A DNA stretch of 64,000 nucleotides from Lottia gigantea. Lineage: Eukaryota > Mollusca > Gastropoda > Lottiidae. The position numbers and the translations under genes are program-made. The notes below the pieces were generated by a model. The model searched no databases, was not told where the DNA came from, and saw only the letters and a program-made list of their open reading frames with translations. Shown in pieces: positions 23,501-36,560 of the stretch; the first letter of the stretch is position 1; every line of letters starts with the position of its first letter. Location: contig NW_008708555.1 of NCBI RefSeq assembly GCF_000327385.1, positions 2,529,188 through 2,593,187 on the forward strand, read 5' to 3'.

Positions 23501-25789
23501 CTACGAAATCCAATTTCATAATAAACATACGTGGTATAAATGGCATATCAATATGACCGTCAGCTCAATATAACAAGTGTTACCATTTCAGGTCAATAAT
23601 AAACTGCTTACTCGACAGAAAAATTCACACGACTCGATCTTAGAGTTTTATTAAGTAGATAATTAATAATAATGACATCAACCTATAACATAATCACAAC
23701 ATGTTAAATTATACATTGACTTTCAACACAAACAATATTAAAAACAGAAACAATATCAGCTTTCTTCAGATTCAATATAAAGGATATACACCACCAGCTC
23801 AATGGTTTTCTCAGTACAAATACTTTAAACCAAAGAGGTAAGTAAAAATCGAATGAACCCACATTCGAAAGGAATGCTTCACGTTGTGCAGTTCAATTTC
23901 CCAATCTTCCAATGTATAGACGTTGCCCAAATAATCTTAAAATTAGTGGTAGAAGATCATACCAATACTCTCCTCGCCCAAATTTGACGAAATCCAAACC
24001 GATATTGTTAAAAACTAGTAACAACCAGCACATAACGTTGTGCTTCTGTATGTTGTACCCTGTAACCAAAATTACGGTATTCCGCTTAAGTACCTCACTT
24101 ATGTAATCGTGCAATTTAAACATCTAACTTTTTACTGTAATTTCAAGCATCCATTCACACGGAGATTTAACTGTGAATGACATTAAATCGAATTCGATTT
24201 GTTAAAGCCCAGAAAAATACCAAAATACTAACTTTTTTTCTTTGAGAATGTTAGAAAAGGGCAAATCTACTGATGTTAATGACACGGATTTGAATTAGCT
24301 TTATACCGAGAATTTTAGATGGCCTCAACTTGTCAAAGATCTCCGAGAAGGAGTCAGAATGTTTTTTAAATTAAGCGTTTGAAGGTTAATCGTCTCCGCT
24401 ATTAAATCTCAATATAGTTGATAAGGGAAGATTATTGGTTGTATTTAAAGTAAAATTTATCACTCTACTTGCCAATATGCAGTGATTAGGTCAAGACGAA
24501 GTAGAAATAAATACTCATAGTTAATCATCTTATCGAATCTTATTATTTCTAGTTAAATACCGTACAGAGCTGTACATTACTGATAGAATCAATGCAGAAA
24601 CGAATATATTTTTAACTATACTCTTGTATCATGGGTAAGCGTTAGCAATAAGACATCATATAAAACCACTCTTATTTAAGTTCCCGAATGACCGTACCCT
24701 GTGAGAGGAGCCCTAAGGATTGGAAAATATACTGGGGCTTAGGTGCGAAAGGTGTTACGACTAAACGACCCAACGATAGTTGGAATTTCGAAGAGTAGGT
24801 TTGTGTGCTAATTCTGACCTAATTTTATTTCTTGCAAACTACACATATTCGTCTGTCTTCACTGGCCAGATATTGAGTAGAAAGACTTAGTGTAAAACTC
24901 CATTTAAGTTTATTTCATATGAATATATAGGATTAAGGCGATCTCGCGTCTTCAAAGACTTTTTGTCTAGGGTTTTAACATTGCATTAATAGACTGTATG
25001 CTGGTTGCTTTGATGATATGCATTTAAATACACTAATACCATTTATGAAGAAACCCCCTATTCTAAAAGATTTCAAACGGTGGATAAATTGAGTCAGCGT
25101 TACTTTATTTCGTTGTTTTTTACACTGTCTACTTTCAACTTTATTTCTAGCTTTCAAGAGTAAATTTTATCTACGTTATATTGACAAGAAAAGATTTATT
25201 AGTTTTGTTCAGGCGAGAGAAGTTTTTGATTCTGATTACGAAGCGAGAAATTAATTAAATAAAAACACCGTATCTTCAGGGAATAGGTGAAATAAAATCT
25301 ACTTTTTTATGATTAGAATTTTACAAGAATTGTTCCAGATTAACTTTAAAGGTATTCAGAGAAAAATAAAATTCTTTGCCTCATTTGTTTCAATTTGTAT
25401 CTTGCTGCTCTCGAGAGACATGTTGAGAAAAGTTAATAATAAAAGAAAAGTAATGGTGAGAAATTATATGTATTTCTAAGAGTCTCTCCGTGGTTATGTT
25501 TGTTCGAATTCATTTATTCTCAGACGTAATGTTTTAAATGATAACTCGCTTTCATGCACCAAATAGCTTTTCCCTTTGATTACAAGCATTAAAAACTGCA
25601 TGTATAATTCAAAGGGTTACTTCAGCGATATCAGAGGAATGTTACACTGGCTGAATTGAATTAGATTATTCAATAGCAAGGACAAATCGTCTATATTATC
25701 TTCAACTGTCATGATTGGAAAGTTCTAAGTGTCTGAAAGAATGCATTTTCATTCAAGAAATATTAGAAATGTGTCTATTCAATTGTAGA
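20553..25789. other. Stretch without a supported gene
   Basis: Open frames of 60-88 codons are present, with no recognised product. A perfect donor consensus (AAGAG|GTAAGT) ends a short open frame at 23701-23841 (see findings). The 21750-22020 part is less AT-rich and could be regulatory, but I have no decisive motif. Confidence 0.4.
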
Positions 25790-25903
25790 AGCAATATTGG
25801 TGAAACATTGGTAGCAGCTAATGAACATTTCACGTGAGGAAGTTTATCAATCATAAGTAGTTCATAATGAAAAGTGGTATCAGGTGTCTAGAAGAGTAAG
25901 CAT
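25790..25903 (+). repeat. Dispersed repeat pair, copy 1
   Basis: About 83% identical by eye, with small indels, to 44997-45110 in the same orientation. Exact shared blocks include TGAGGAAGTTTATCAAT and TGAAAAGTGGTATCAG. No terminal repeats, tail or target duplication is apparent, so the class is unknown. Confidence 0.75.
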
Positions 25904-26398
25904 ACCCTGTCTGACACAACAACAGTAAAACACAATAAACACTACAAATACACTAAAAATAGCGACTTGACTATGAATTGTACAAAGTATGGAAGAATTT
26001 CCAGAAAAACATTCGACTCGGTCCCTTTTTCTGTTCTGTAGACCTACATCAATGTGAATAACGTAATTTCGGCCTTAATTATAGTAATTCATACGGTGTC
26101 TCTAAACGAACCAAGACGGTGTTATACCAGATAATCCACTGCCAAATTATTCCTAGTGGTGCTAATTACTTTCGTGTTAATTACTATTTTAAGAAGGTTA
26201 ATTAGTTTACATGATGAATGAAGACGTCTTCTGATTGTTACTTAAAATGAGAAAAGTGTGCTTTCTTTCGACTCCAGTTTTTTACTCATCAATCATCAAG
26301 CCTTTGTCTTTGTTGACGAAGTTTCAACTCAAAAACTTTTATATGTTGGAAAAACGAATTAAAATATCATTACCATTAATGAACATTATTCTAACCTT
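25904..26398. other. Stretch without a supported gene
   Basis: A 73-codon open frame (26235-26456) runs into the minisatellite; its C-terminal part is translated repeat. Nothing else is recognised. Confidence 0.45.
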
Positions 26399-26887
26399 GT
26401 GTCAGTGCGTAACGTTGGGAAATAACTTAGTGTCAGTGCGTAATGTTGGGAAATAACTTAGTGTCAGTGCGTAACGTTGGGAAATAACTTAGTGTCAGTG
26501 CGTAATGTTGGGAAATAACTTAGTGTCAGTGCGTAATGTTGGGAAATAACTTAGTGTCAGTGCGTAACGTTGGGAAATAACTTAGTGTCAGTGCGTAATG
26601 TTGGGAAATAACTTAGTGTCAGTGCGTAACGTTGGGAAATAACTTAGTGTCAGTGCGTAACGTTGGGAAATAACTTAGTGTCAGTGCGTAATGTTGGGAA
26701 ATAACTTAGTGTCAGTGCGTAATGTTGGGAAATAACTTAGTGTCAGTGCGTAATGTTGGGAAATAACTTAGTGTCAGTGCGTAATGTTGGGAAATAACTT
26801 AGTGTCAGTGCGTAATGTTGGGAAATAACTTAGTGTCAGTGCGTAATGTTGGGAAATAACTTAGTGTCAGTGCGTAACGTTGGGAAA
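26399..26887. repeat. 31-bp minisatellite, 16 copies, polymorphic only at one CpG
   Basis: Units start every 31 bp from 26399 to 26864 with the core GTGTCAGTGCGTAA-GTTGGG. They are identical except at one base, which is C (AACGTT) in units 1, 3, 6, 8, 9 and 16 and T (AATGTT) in the other ten. A second CpG in each unit (GTGCGTAA) never varies. The near-perfect identity means very recent expansion, so length may vary between individuals or be miscounted in assembly. Confidence 0.97.
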
Positions 26888-29610
26888 CTTGAAACTACCC
26901 TAATCGCTTGCATTATTTTACCAATGACACTACAGTCACTATTATAGACTTTCGCGAGCACAATCTCAATGTTTATTTCAGTCATACATTTATACCTGCA
27001 TGGGTACAATCTGTCGTTAGACAATCGATTATGCTACAGAGACAAATATTATTAAGATACTTAAATGAAAAGTTAACAAGGAGTAATTCTACACAGAAAA
27101 TTATTTCAAACTGCACTTTCAGTCAATTCGAGACTATTATATGCTATTATAGCGCGTAAAAATGGTCTGGAAACGATTCATTCGACTGAGTTTCTGCTTA
27201 TAAAAATATTTTTGAACAATTTTAGAGCATTTAAATGCAGCGAAATGGGGAATGAGTGATTGAAAACACACTTTAAATAGCAGAATACAATTACTGAAAG
27301 AAGAGAATTGAAGTTTGACGAGTCCATGATCCCAATAAGATGCAGAACAAAAAGAAACTTATTTCAGATGTTATAATATATCAGTTATGATATAAGCAGT
27401 ATCTTACAGCACAGTTCAGAAGCACCACCACTTTAAAGTCAACCAGTCGTTTAAACCGCATGCTTTGGAATTTAACAAAAGAATGATTTTATTATTTTTT
27501 TAGTTCATCCTTTCATAAAGAAAGTTGATTTTTTATTACTGGGATGAAAATAAAATGAATTTTGTTGACCGAGTAACGATTTTTACTTTATATTAAGAAA
27601 ACAATAAATAAGTGGTGAAAAGAAATTGCAAGAAAAGACAAACTTCCCTCAAGGCTATATAGGCAATCAATATATCCTTCATAGTAAAGAACAAAAACAA
27701 GCAATTTTAATAAAAGAAATGAAATTGTGTAAAGAATGTACAGAAAAATTAAATCATTTAACAAACATGTTATATAAAAGGACTGACACTATGTATACAC
27801 ATTTTTACACTAGAAGGCGTTTGGGGTTTTTGTTTTTCAACATAATTAATGAACAATTGATTTATGTGTAGTAGACATGTGTTAAATAAAAACAACTTTT
27901 TGCCTTGTTGCCAATTTAAAGAACCTGGTGATCTATTTAAAATATGTACATGTGTATGTTACGAATTCCTGCTGTTAAGGTCAGGTGTTGAAAGTGTAAA
28001 TTTGGTGTGCCATTGGCTTTAGACGCTCTAATGAACCGAGAGAATGCATCGAGTCCCAAGATGGTGATTCATGTTTTATTTGCACTTAAAATTGCCCTTT
28101 GGAAAATATTAAAATATCTGTTTTAATGAGACGTAAGTGTGCAACTATAAAATCTACATGATGATATCAAGTTGTCATTTCCTTTTAGTTTCCACTCGGA
28201 AATATTATCTTTAGAATGGTTCAAGATCAAATTTCTAATATTATTGCTACTTTCAGTTTAGTTTAATGTCGCTTATACCCTTGAGGAAATGGAAAGTAAA
28301 CTAATAAAGCAAGCGACACGTGTTACGAGAGTTTGATATGTGCGTCATTACCATTCTAATTAATACGATCTCATTCTGTTCTTTTTGCTTGAAAATGTTA
28401 GTAGGCAGTTCATTTTTGTTTATATCATACTACACAAAGGTGAGGAGTCTTATTAAATATATGGTATGATCTTTTTCATAAATTAAAAAAAAATAATGTA
28501 TTATAAATATAATGGAGAATTTGAAAAGTGGGTTGTTTATGAAACGGTCACAAGCAACTAATCATATTACGAAGCTAATACTCCCTCTACTGGTATAAAC
28601 AAGATTGTATTTACAATGATTACAATTATATATAAATCTGTTTAAAAAAGGCAAGATGCTAATCTGTCCCCTACATGCATGTGTTCGAGAAATAGTATGA
28701 TAGATATATTGTTTGGGATGAGAAAGAAGAAATCATTCACAGTACATCCTGAACAATAGAAACAAATATGCATGACTCATTTCTTATTGACCTGAGTTAA
28801 TTTTGTCAACTTTTGGAACCTGCGCGACTTTGGTTTGGATTGATAACTTCTGTTGACTATTTCTAAAATTAGCGAAATAATGTTAACATGAAAAACGTCA
28901 ATTGTGTGTTTTGATTTGATATGATGGACTGCAATAAACAATACAATGAATGATTGAAAAGTGAAAGATGGCTGACAGCTGGTTGATAGTCATATTGCTG
29001 TATATTGTCATAATAATCATAACATTTTACAAAACATCCAAGTGACACATTTCAAAACATATAAATATTTTCTTTATTTGTGCAATTATTGTTTTGGAAA
29101 AAATGGGATTGAAATTGTTGAGATAAACGCCCCAAATTTAAAGGATACAGATATCTGCACCAGTTTCTCTTACAATTTTACTGAACAGATACTGGTGAAA
29201 TTATGGCCACATCGAAGCAACATATAGCTGACACCTAGCATTGTCAAGTCAACTTTTTGTGTTGACAAAAAGAAGATAATTTTGGGAATCTATAGTACAG
29301 TTAATCGTAAAGCACAGGGGCAATAAGTAACAAGGTACCCTGGTTAATACAACCAGTGCAGTTAGGTTTAGACATTACAGATAATCCAAACTACATGTCA
29401 TTACATGTAGTGATATTTCGATAGACTTTCACCAGCACGATCGCAGTGAGAAACCAATAACGATTACCGTTCGTCATTAGCTTGATCAACTGAGGTGCCA
29501 CACTTACTCGAATATAACCACCCCATAATGAGATGTGTCAAATTTAAATTGCTATGTGGACAATGCTTCTTGTTGGCTGTTTGGAGTTTAATAAAGGACA
29601 GACGTAGTTA
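26888..29610. other. Stretch without a supported gene
   Basis: Open frames of 61-83 codons (26908-27159, 27626-27871, 29042-29227) show no motif. I see no repeat or element. Confidence 0.4.
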
Positions 29611-29790
29611 TCTCCACAGGGAACTCGATTTTAAACTTCCTGAAAACTTGACCCCTTGTCTTGAGGTCATCTGAAACCAGAACCACGTGTTGGTGTCCAG
29701 GGCATTGGCCAGTTGTTCGTAATACGGGGTAATTAATTAAGGCCAGCCCGTGGCCAGACTAAGAAGGTTGTAATCAATAAAAGTATTGGT
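29611..29790. promoter_or_regulatory. Candidate conserved non-coding or regulatory block
   Basis: This block is visibly less AT-rich than its surroundings. It contains CACGTG as part of ACCACGTGTTGG, TAATTAATTAA (29730-29740), a small GGCCA/TGGCC palindrome next to it, and TCAATAAAAG. The mix of E-box and homeodomain-type sites suggests an enhancer, but no conservation evidence is available. Confidence 0.2.
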
Positions 29791-32700
29791 ATCCACAATA
29801 TGACATCGGGTACCTCTGCAGTCAAATAATGGAAACGAGCAAATTAATGCCCTAGCTTCCTACTACAAGCTTGCATGCCTTTTTCTCAGCAGTAAAAGTG
29901 GCAAAACTCAATTTTATTTCAATCGATAAAATTGTTTTTTAATTAATACCTGGTAGCGAAAAGGGGTCCTTACATCGACGTAAAAACAGAACGATAGGAT
30001 CGCATTGTATGAACTTTCACTAAACGTATTATATATTTTGATCTGAGTGTGTAAAGGTGTTCATTTCTGCCTTTTCAAACGGCAGTAACAGGAAACCTCT
30101 GTGTGGTATCCAGTATACACATTGACCATTTCCGAGATATTTAATTGCGCATCCTGATATAAATAAATATGTAATAATAGTCTTTAACAAGTACGATAAT
30201 TGTCATTTGCCGAAAGCTACATCTAGTTGTATATAAATAAGTGCGGGTCATTTTCTCGACTGTGAACACATATAAATTGGTGCCTTGGAGATAAACTTGT
30301 TGAAGTCGTATCAAGGAAAACATTTATATAATTAATGACCAGTAGCCAAGCTTCGGACAAAATAGCCACAGGGATGGTTTATTCTGGTCAAGCTGAGAGA
30401 TAGAATTGCCTTTCGGGTATTTATTGTGCTGTGTTGGTTATTTTAATTAGTGTGGCAGGCACGTTTTAACATTAGAAAAACAAGAAATAAACAAATAATG
30501 TATACGTAAATAATCTGAGATTTTATTATTGGTGATCCGGTCGAGTCCGGGTGGCAACTCTTCATGCAGTAGAGGGTTCCCAACTATTTCCACTGTGTAT
30601 TGTTAGTCTGATTGTCATACGTGTATGCAATTTATGTTTTTGGCTTTTTATTTAAACGTGTTTCTTTCTTGTAACAACTATCATCCTGTTGAATTGGAAT
30701 CCAAGTTGGTACACTGTCTAACTCGGGTAGTCTCATCTAGGTTATAACTAAATTATTTTAATTATAAAATTAATATACAAAAACTGTCAGTATCAGCTTG
30801 TTTTAATACGAATGTGTCTGAACTGTCATTCGAGTCATGTTTGCAAGTCAAGTTTAGATTATTATTATTAGATATTAGAATTTATTAGACAGCATCTTGT
30901 TATTTGGCAGAAAATATATCTATCCTTTATAATTTAAGCCCTACATCATGTTTTACTGTTCATTAAAACAGTTTTGTTGAGTTGATAAATAATAATGAAG
31001 GTAAAAAAGTATAATTTAAATGTTGTTTCTCTAGAAGAGTTTATCTTAGTGCAGACATTTTTTGGAACTTGGAATGCTCGTAAAACAGAATAAAAACTAT
31101 TCCTGGCTAGTCTTCACAGTAGTATTGTGTTCCATTGATCTTTAAATTAACTTCCACTCTCAAATGAATAAATATCAGCTCGGAAACAGAGTTTACGGAT
31201 GAACTGAGTTCTACGGTTTCAATCCTTGTTCATTTGAAGTCCTGCAATGAACGTATCGACATCTTGTCAGTCAGTCTGACGTCTATCACCGTGACAGCTC
31301 ACAGACGTGTACTAAACTCCACGGGGAAAATTATATCTAAAAAACTTGATTAGTTTAGGCAATGACTAATACTTTAATATCATCAGGTCCTCTATGAGGC
31401 TCCACTTTCATTTTAATTGACATTTGACACATGTTGAATAAACTCAGTAACAGTAGTCGAGTAGTCCGAAAATAAGTCAAGTAATGTGTCATTATCTGGT
31501 GGAGAAGGAGCAAGTCACCTAAAGCTATTGCATTTGCACACAGTGTTTGAAAAGTGAAGAAATAATAAATAGATACGCCTCCCACAGTAAGTAGAATAGT
31601 GAATTGCTGGAAATCATGAATAAACCATGAACGAACATTCTCCACCGGCGTTTAAAGAGAAGAAAAAGTAGTTTAATTTTTCAATATCAACATATCGTAC
31701 CTTTCTCATTTAGAAGTGTGTTCATCTTGGAATTTGCCTTTAACACAAAACTCCAAACGACAAAGAAATCACATCTCCGTCTCTAAAAAGCAATTTCTTC
31801 AATTTGCCATTTAATGTAGCTATTTGATGTGCTGTATTCATCTGTCAATGGTTGATTAGATATTTGTTCTAAAAATGCATCTTTATTTGCAACAGTGTCA
31901 TCATTTTATTGAAGAATGCATGAATAATCACGTGTTGCTGTCATGGCCGATCTCGTTTCAGATTAAAATCTGGTTCCGGGAAATGACAGACGACAGATCT
32001 TGACATCAGACGACATTGTGATGACGCAATGATAATAAAGATGGAGATGAAATGAAGTGTGTAGAAATTGGAATAAATTTCAATTCTCTTGAAAGGACAA
32101 CGGAATTCAGAAAAAAATAATCAACAGACGAAACTAGCAATCAAAGAGACCGTGGTAATGGTATTGTGTGCTTGTTGGTCATCATACGGAAAGAATCTGT
32201 AGAGAATAATAAGACGATTTTTAAGGATAATCGAATTGGTGCCCAATTAGGTGCATTTGTTATAAAAGTAAAAGATGCTATCCTGACATGAGAAGATCCT
32301 GAAGACCTTAACTATTCCGCGAAGATAGTCATCTCAAATGGCACATAATAGTCATTGAACTCAATTTTTGTCCTGTTAGATTTTGTCGGCTTGTAGACGT
32401 AGACCTAATGGATTGCGGTTTCCATAGCTGCATGTCGGTTGACTGTCAATCTGACTACGTCGTTCTCTTCGTTATTCTGCTCCTTAATAAAAGATTTCCA
32501 AGAGGATGTCGCGATTTAATGGTGTTTAATTTTGAGATATGCAAACCAACGTTGACTGCATTATATGGCCCGAGTGTTGAAGTGTCGTTGGACCATGACA
32601 CCAGAGTGAGTCACAAGAAGTGAAGATAAGGAGATTTCCTTAAGAGCAGCTTAATTTAATAACAGAGAGATATCGTTCCTCTGCATTAGACACACACGAA

Positions 32701-35700
32701 CATACGGGAGAGGGCGATATCTTGTGAAAGAATGTAATAAAAAGAACGTATAGAGGTACTGTCCTGTCAATCACAATATGTAATGTCGACTGTCTGATCT
32801 TTTACAAGAAGCACATCATCTTGCAAAGGTTTGAATGAAGTACTATTACACGTAGCTCTGGTTTGTCGAAAACAGCGCTGGGTGAACTACCATAAGGTTG
32901 CTTATGGTATAACACCTTATTCTGTTGTCCATATGTAGATATCTTTCGTTTTACTATCTATATCCAGATTAAATTTCCAATTGAAGATGAACAAAGTATG
33001 AATTGATCAATATTTGTATATGTTAATATGAATTTTGGGGATACTTAACGTTCTTTTCTTTACTAAGAATTGGTTTATAGAACACCGGATCGATACAGGA
33101 TCAAACTAAGATTTGTAAATAATGTTGACAGGGTGAAGAGATTTGGCGCCAAGAATATTTGGCGGTAAATAGACGACGTGAGAAGTAAATCCTGTATTCA
33201 TACATTGATTGTCTTGTTTACTATCAATATGACCTAACCTCAACTATTTCAAACAACCTTTATTATCATGTTAACAAATCATTGACTCCAACAACACACG
33301 GATATTCTTCTGATAAATTATTCTGATAATATTTCTTTCCGAGACATGATAAGGGTGAAATGAATGGGATCTGACGAGGCATGTAAGGAGACATGTATGA
33401 GACGAAACGAATGAGATCTCACGACCCACTGGTCATCACCTATATTCTAGAGTCGAATATTTCAATTTAAACACCCAGGAGTAAAATAAGAAAAATATTG
33501 TTAGGTGTCATATCACTGTGATGTGATTTACTGGTCCAAAAGGACACCGAAGAGTGTGGAAAAACTCTGTTAGGGTGTCATTTGTTTGGTCCGGAATCTC
33601 CAGCCTCTCCACTCTGTTCATGCGATCTGTTTGTGCGAGGGAATCTCAGTGACCCAGTCTGTCTAGACGTATAAATACGAACAATCAAACAACAATCTGT
33701 TATTCTGCAAAAACTGGCTTTCTTAAAATAATTTTAAATTTATATTTGATTGTGAGAACCCTGCAATAATTTGTACGCCGAAACACAAACCGTAAGAAAT
33801 ACAAAGGAAATGTTGTGTGGAATTAATTTATTTCAATATCAATGTTGACCAAATATTAATAAATGGAGACAGAGATTTCTATTTGTCTGAGTATTTGATG
33901 GGACAATTAATTTTTTTTCTCAGAAATACTACACGTCTTTTGACCCTAAAAATTCCGATATTTTCAATTCCTTTCTCTGCTCTGTAACAAATGCCGATCA
34001 CTTTAATGCATTAATCCTTACAAGACAGACTTAATTCCATTTACTTTTTGTTGGAACAAATATTTTCCCTTGTTCTGTTTAGATTTTACGATTAATTACA
34101 CAAGTGGATGTTTGAGCAATTAGACGTGGTCCTTCAAAATACTTTTAATTTCTTTGTTCGGGTTTTTCCGATTTAAAGCTCCGATTAATTTCAATGACAC
34201 ATGTAATGAAAAGAAACGACTTAAACTTTAAAGGAATTCGACAATATAAAGCATTGTCGAACCGTTTCTGGTAAATATTCAATATAAGATATTTTCAGAT
34301 TCCGAAACTAAAGGAAATTATGTTCCCCTTAATTTACAGATAGGTATGGTGCAATGTACAAGGTCGTGCTTTTGCAGAAAGCAAAACTTCAATGCAATTC
34401 AATTTTACATTAAAAATCGGGTTTTTTGGTGTGGTAAATGTACGCAAAATCAAAGCAAATCTAGACTATAGTCCGATTGTCCTAACATCATTACTATTTT
34501 TATAAGAGTGTGAAATCACCTATCCCTTTACCCGAATTCTTTAACGCATCGTCGTCTTCATCGGATTCTCGCGTTGAAAAGCTTTTATAACTAGTATCTT
34601 ATTCCTTTGAGAGTTATCTAAGGAGATAAAAAATTTGCTTCATCATCGAGCCTGAGACTGTCCAGACATTAATAATGTTGTGTCTGGTTGATCGTGATGT
34701 AACGGTGATTATATGGTAAGATTATGATGATGTTATGACTAGTTGTTCGTGATTTAATGAGTTGTTATGACTTAAAGCTGTTTCCAGACCATATTATTTA
34801 TTATCATTTCATCTACTGTCGAGGTTGTGGTCAGTATCAACCTGACCGGTCTTTATTAACCGGTGGTCATCTCTGCTTCTCTTGCACACAGGTTTAATAA
34901 GAAATGACTTCTCTACTACATTCTTGTCACTGAATACGATAATGTAGATACAGAGAAACTCTGGTCGGGTATCCATCCCATACCACAGTGACAGTATGTG
35001 ATGATTTCTTGGTATATTTTGAAATATCTATTTCTCTGACAGCAGGGATAATGATCACATAGCAACGGCTTAATACGTACCAAAATCATGTAGGTATATG
35101 TACATCTTACAATTGTGAACACGACTTTTTGCCAGTATTTTCCATGAATTTGTTGTGCAAATCAGGCATAGTCATTCAAAGATTTCATTATTGCAGGACA
35201 AAACTCAACATTTTTCTCTGGTAATATAACACTGTTATTAACAGTTGGTTAGTTAAATACCATTTCTATTTTCCATCTACATGAAATATAATATACTACA
35301 TAGCATTAGAATTAAGCCAAGTAAGAACCCCTCAAATGTCTTCAGTGAATAAACGTCTACCAAATACGTTTGACATTTCTTCCCAAGCCCCCGAGGAGGA
35401 AGTAATAAGGGGATGAGCTAAACTCATAGATTTGACCAGACAGTCCGATTCTCCAGTGACAAAATTTACATTTTACTTAGACATATATTGTGATAATGGA
35501 CATAGCTAACGTTGTCGTCTGGAATACTAAGTTTACGACCCATGGAGATTTGAGCTAAATTTACTTATCGGGACCGTACATGTACATGTATTTATATTTT
35601 CCGATGTCTTCATGTCTCCCAAATTTGTGTTGGAAGGACACATCCATTCCAATATCCTTTTTGGTGGGTGAAAATATATCACAATACGACCGTTAAGACG

Positions 35701-36289
35701 AAGGGTGTGTAATTCTTAATTATCTTTAAGGCAGCTTATTTATTAGAGAGTCTAGGACAAGAGGCTCAAAGAGCTGGGTTTCTATTAGCAACAATGCTAT
35801 CCCATCAATATTGTCATGGTGTTGAATGTATTACATTTGTTTTAAAATTATAAAGATGTCGCTGTGACCCTGTAGATTATTTTGAACAAACATAAAATAA
35901 TTTAAACACCAGTTAAGTGGATGTATAATTATTAAGAATTTTGATGTTAAGTGGTACTAAAAACGAAATGACGAAATTTCGTGGCCTTCCTTTCCAATCG
36001 ATAATTAAATGGTTTGCTTGCACTGATTGTTTGAGGAGTTAATGTTCAAACGAGGCCATTCAATATCATTGGATAGAGTTTAATTAACTTTGACAGGATT
36101 TCCATGTTCCAATTCTGGTTAATCACCATTCCCAGAGATGTCATGACATCCTTTCAACTAGCTTTTAACTAGCCATGAACTCACAGATTGTTCACATTCC
36201 TTAACATCAAGATGTTCCGTGTCTTTTGGAAAACATTGTATCCAGCATTAAACTCGTTTATGATATGAAGTCAATCATTGGATGATATA
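29791..36289. other. Long stretch without a supported gene
   Basis: Open frames of 60-96 codons have no recognisable product. At 32408-32623 the 71-codon frame runs into a donor-like CAGA|GTGAGT near its end, and an internal YVVLFVILLL could be membrane-spanning; that is weak. GTTAGGTGTCAT (about 33500) and GTTAGGGTGTCAT (about 33569) are a near-repeat 70 bp apart. No mobile element is recognised. Confidence 0.4.
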
Positions 36290-36560
36290 AATAGGCATCC
36301 AATCAGTGATTGAAATTCCATTACCTCAATGAATCATGATGGGAAATTGAAACGCATCGAACAGAATTCAAGATATTTCGGTTTGTCACCGCCTATAATC
36401 GATACCTAGTTCCATAAATTACTTCGAAGAATGGTGTCTAATTAGCCACATCTTGTACCGTGTAAACAATCTCTTTCATACACGCTGAATAATTAACTGG
36501 AATGCATGCTTTATTCATGCACGTCCATTTCGTGTCTTGTTTGAAGCTTTATTAGTAATT
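36290..36560. promoter_or_regulatory. Candidate enhancer with homeodomain and forkhead-like sites
   Basis: The palindromic homeodomain site CTAATTAG (36438-36445), a forkhead site TGTAAACAA (36471-36479) and TAATTA (36490-36495) fall within 60 bp. An inverted GCATG/CATGC pair around CTTTATT (about 36504-36520) follows. Spacing this tight is suggestive only, because single sites of this kind are frequent in AT-rich DNA. Confidence 0.22.

Noticed and set aside
29611-29736. Minus-strand 42-codon frame containing PYYEQLANALDTNTWFWFQ
   Set aside because: The peptide looks protein-like, but the frame has a stop immediately upstream with no acceptor between, and no family was recognised.
32408-32623. 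71-codon frame with a hydrophobic stretch and a GTGAGT near its end
   Set aside because: The hydrophobic segment is short, the splice site is only moderate and no partner exon was found.
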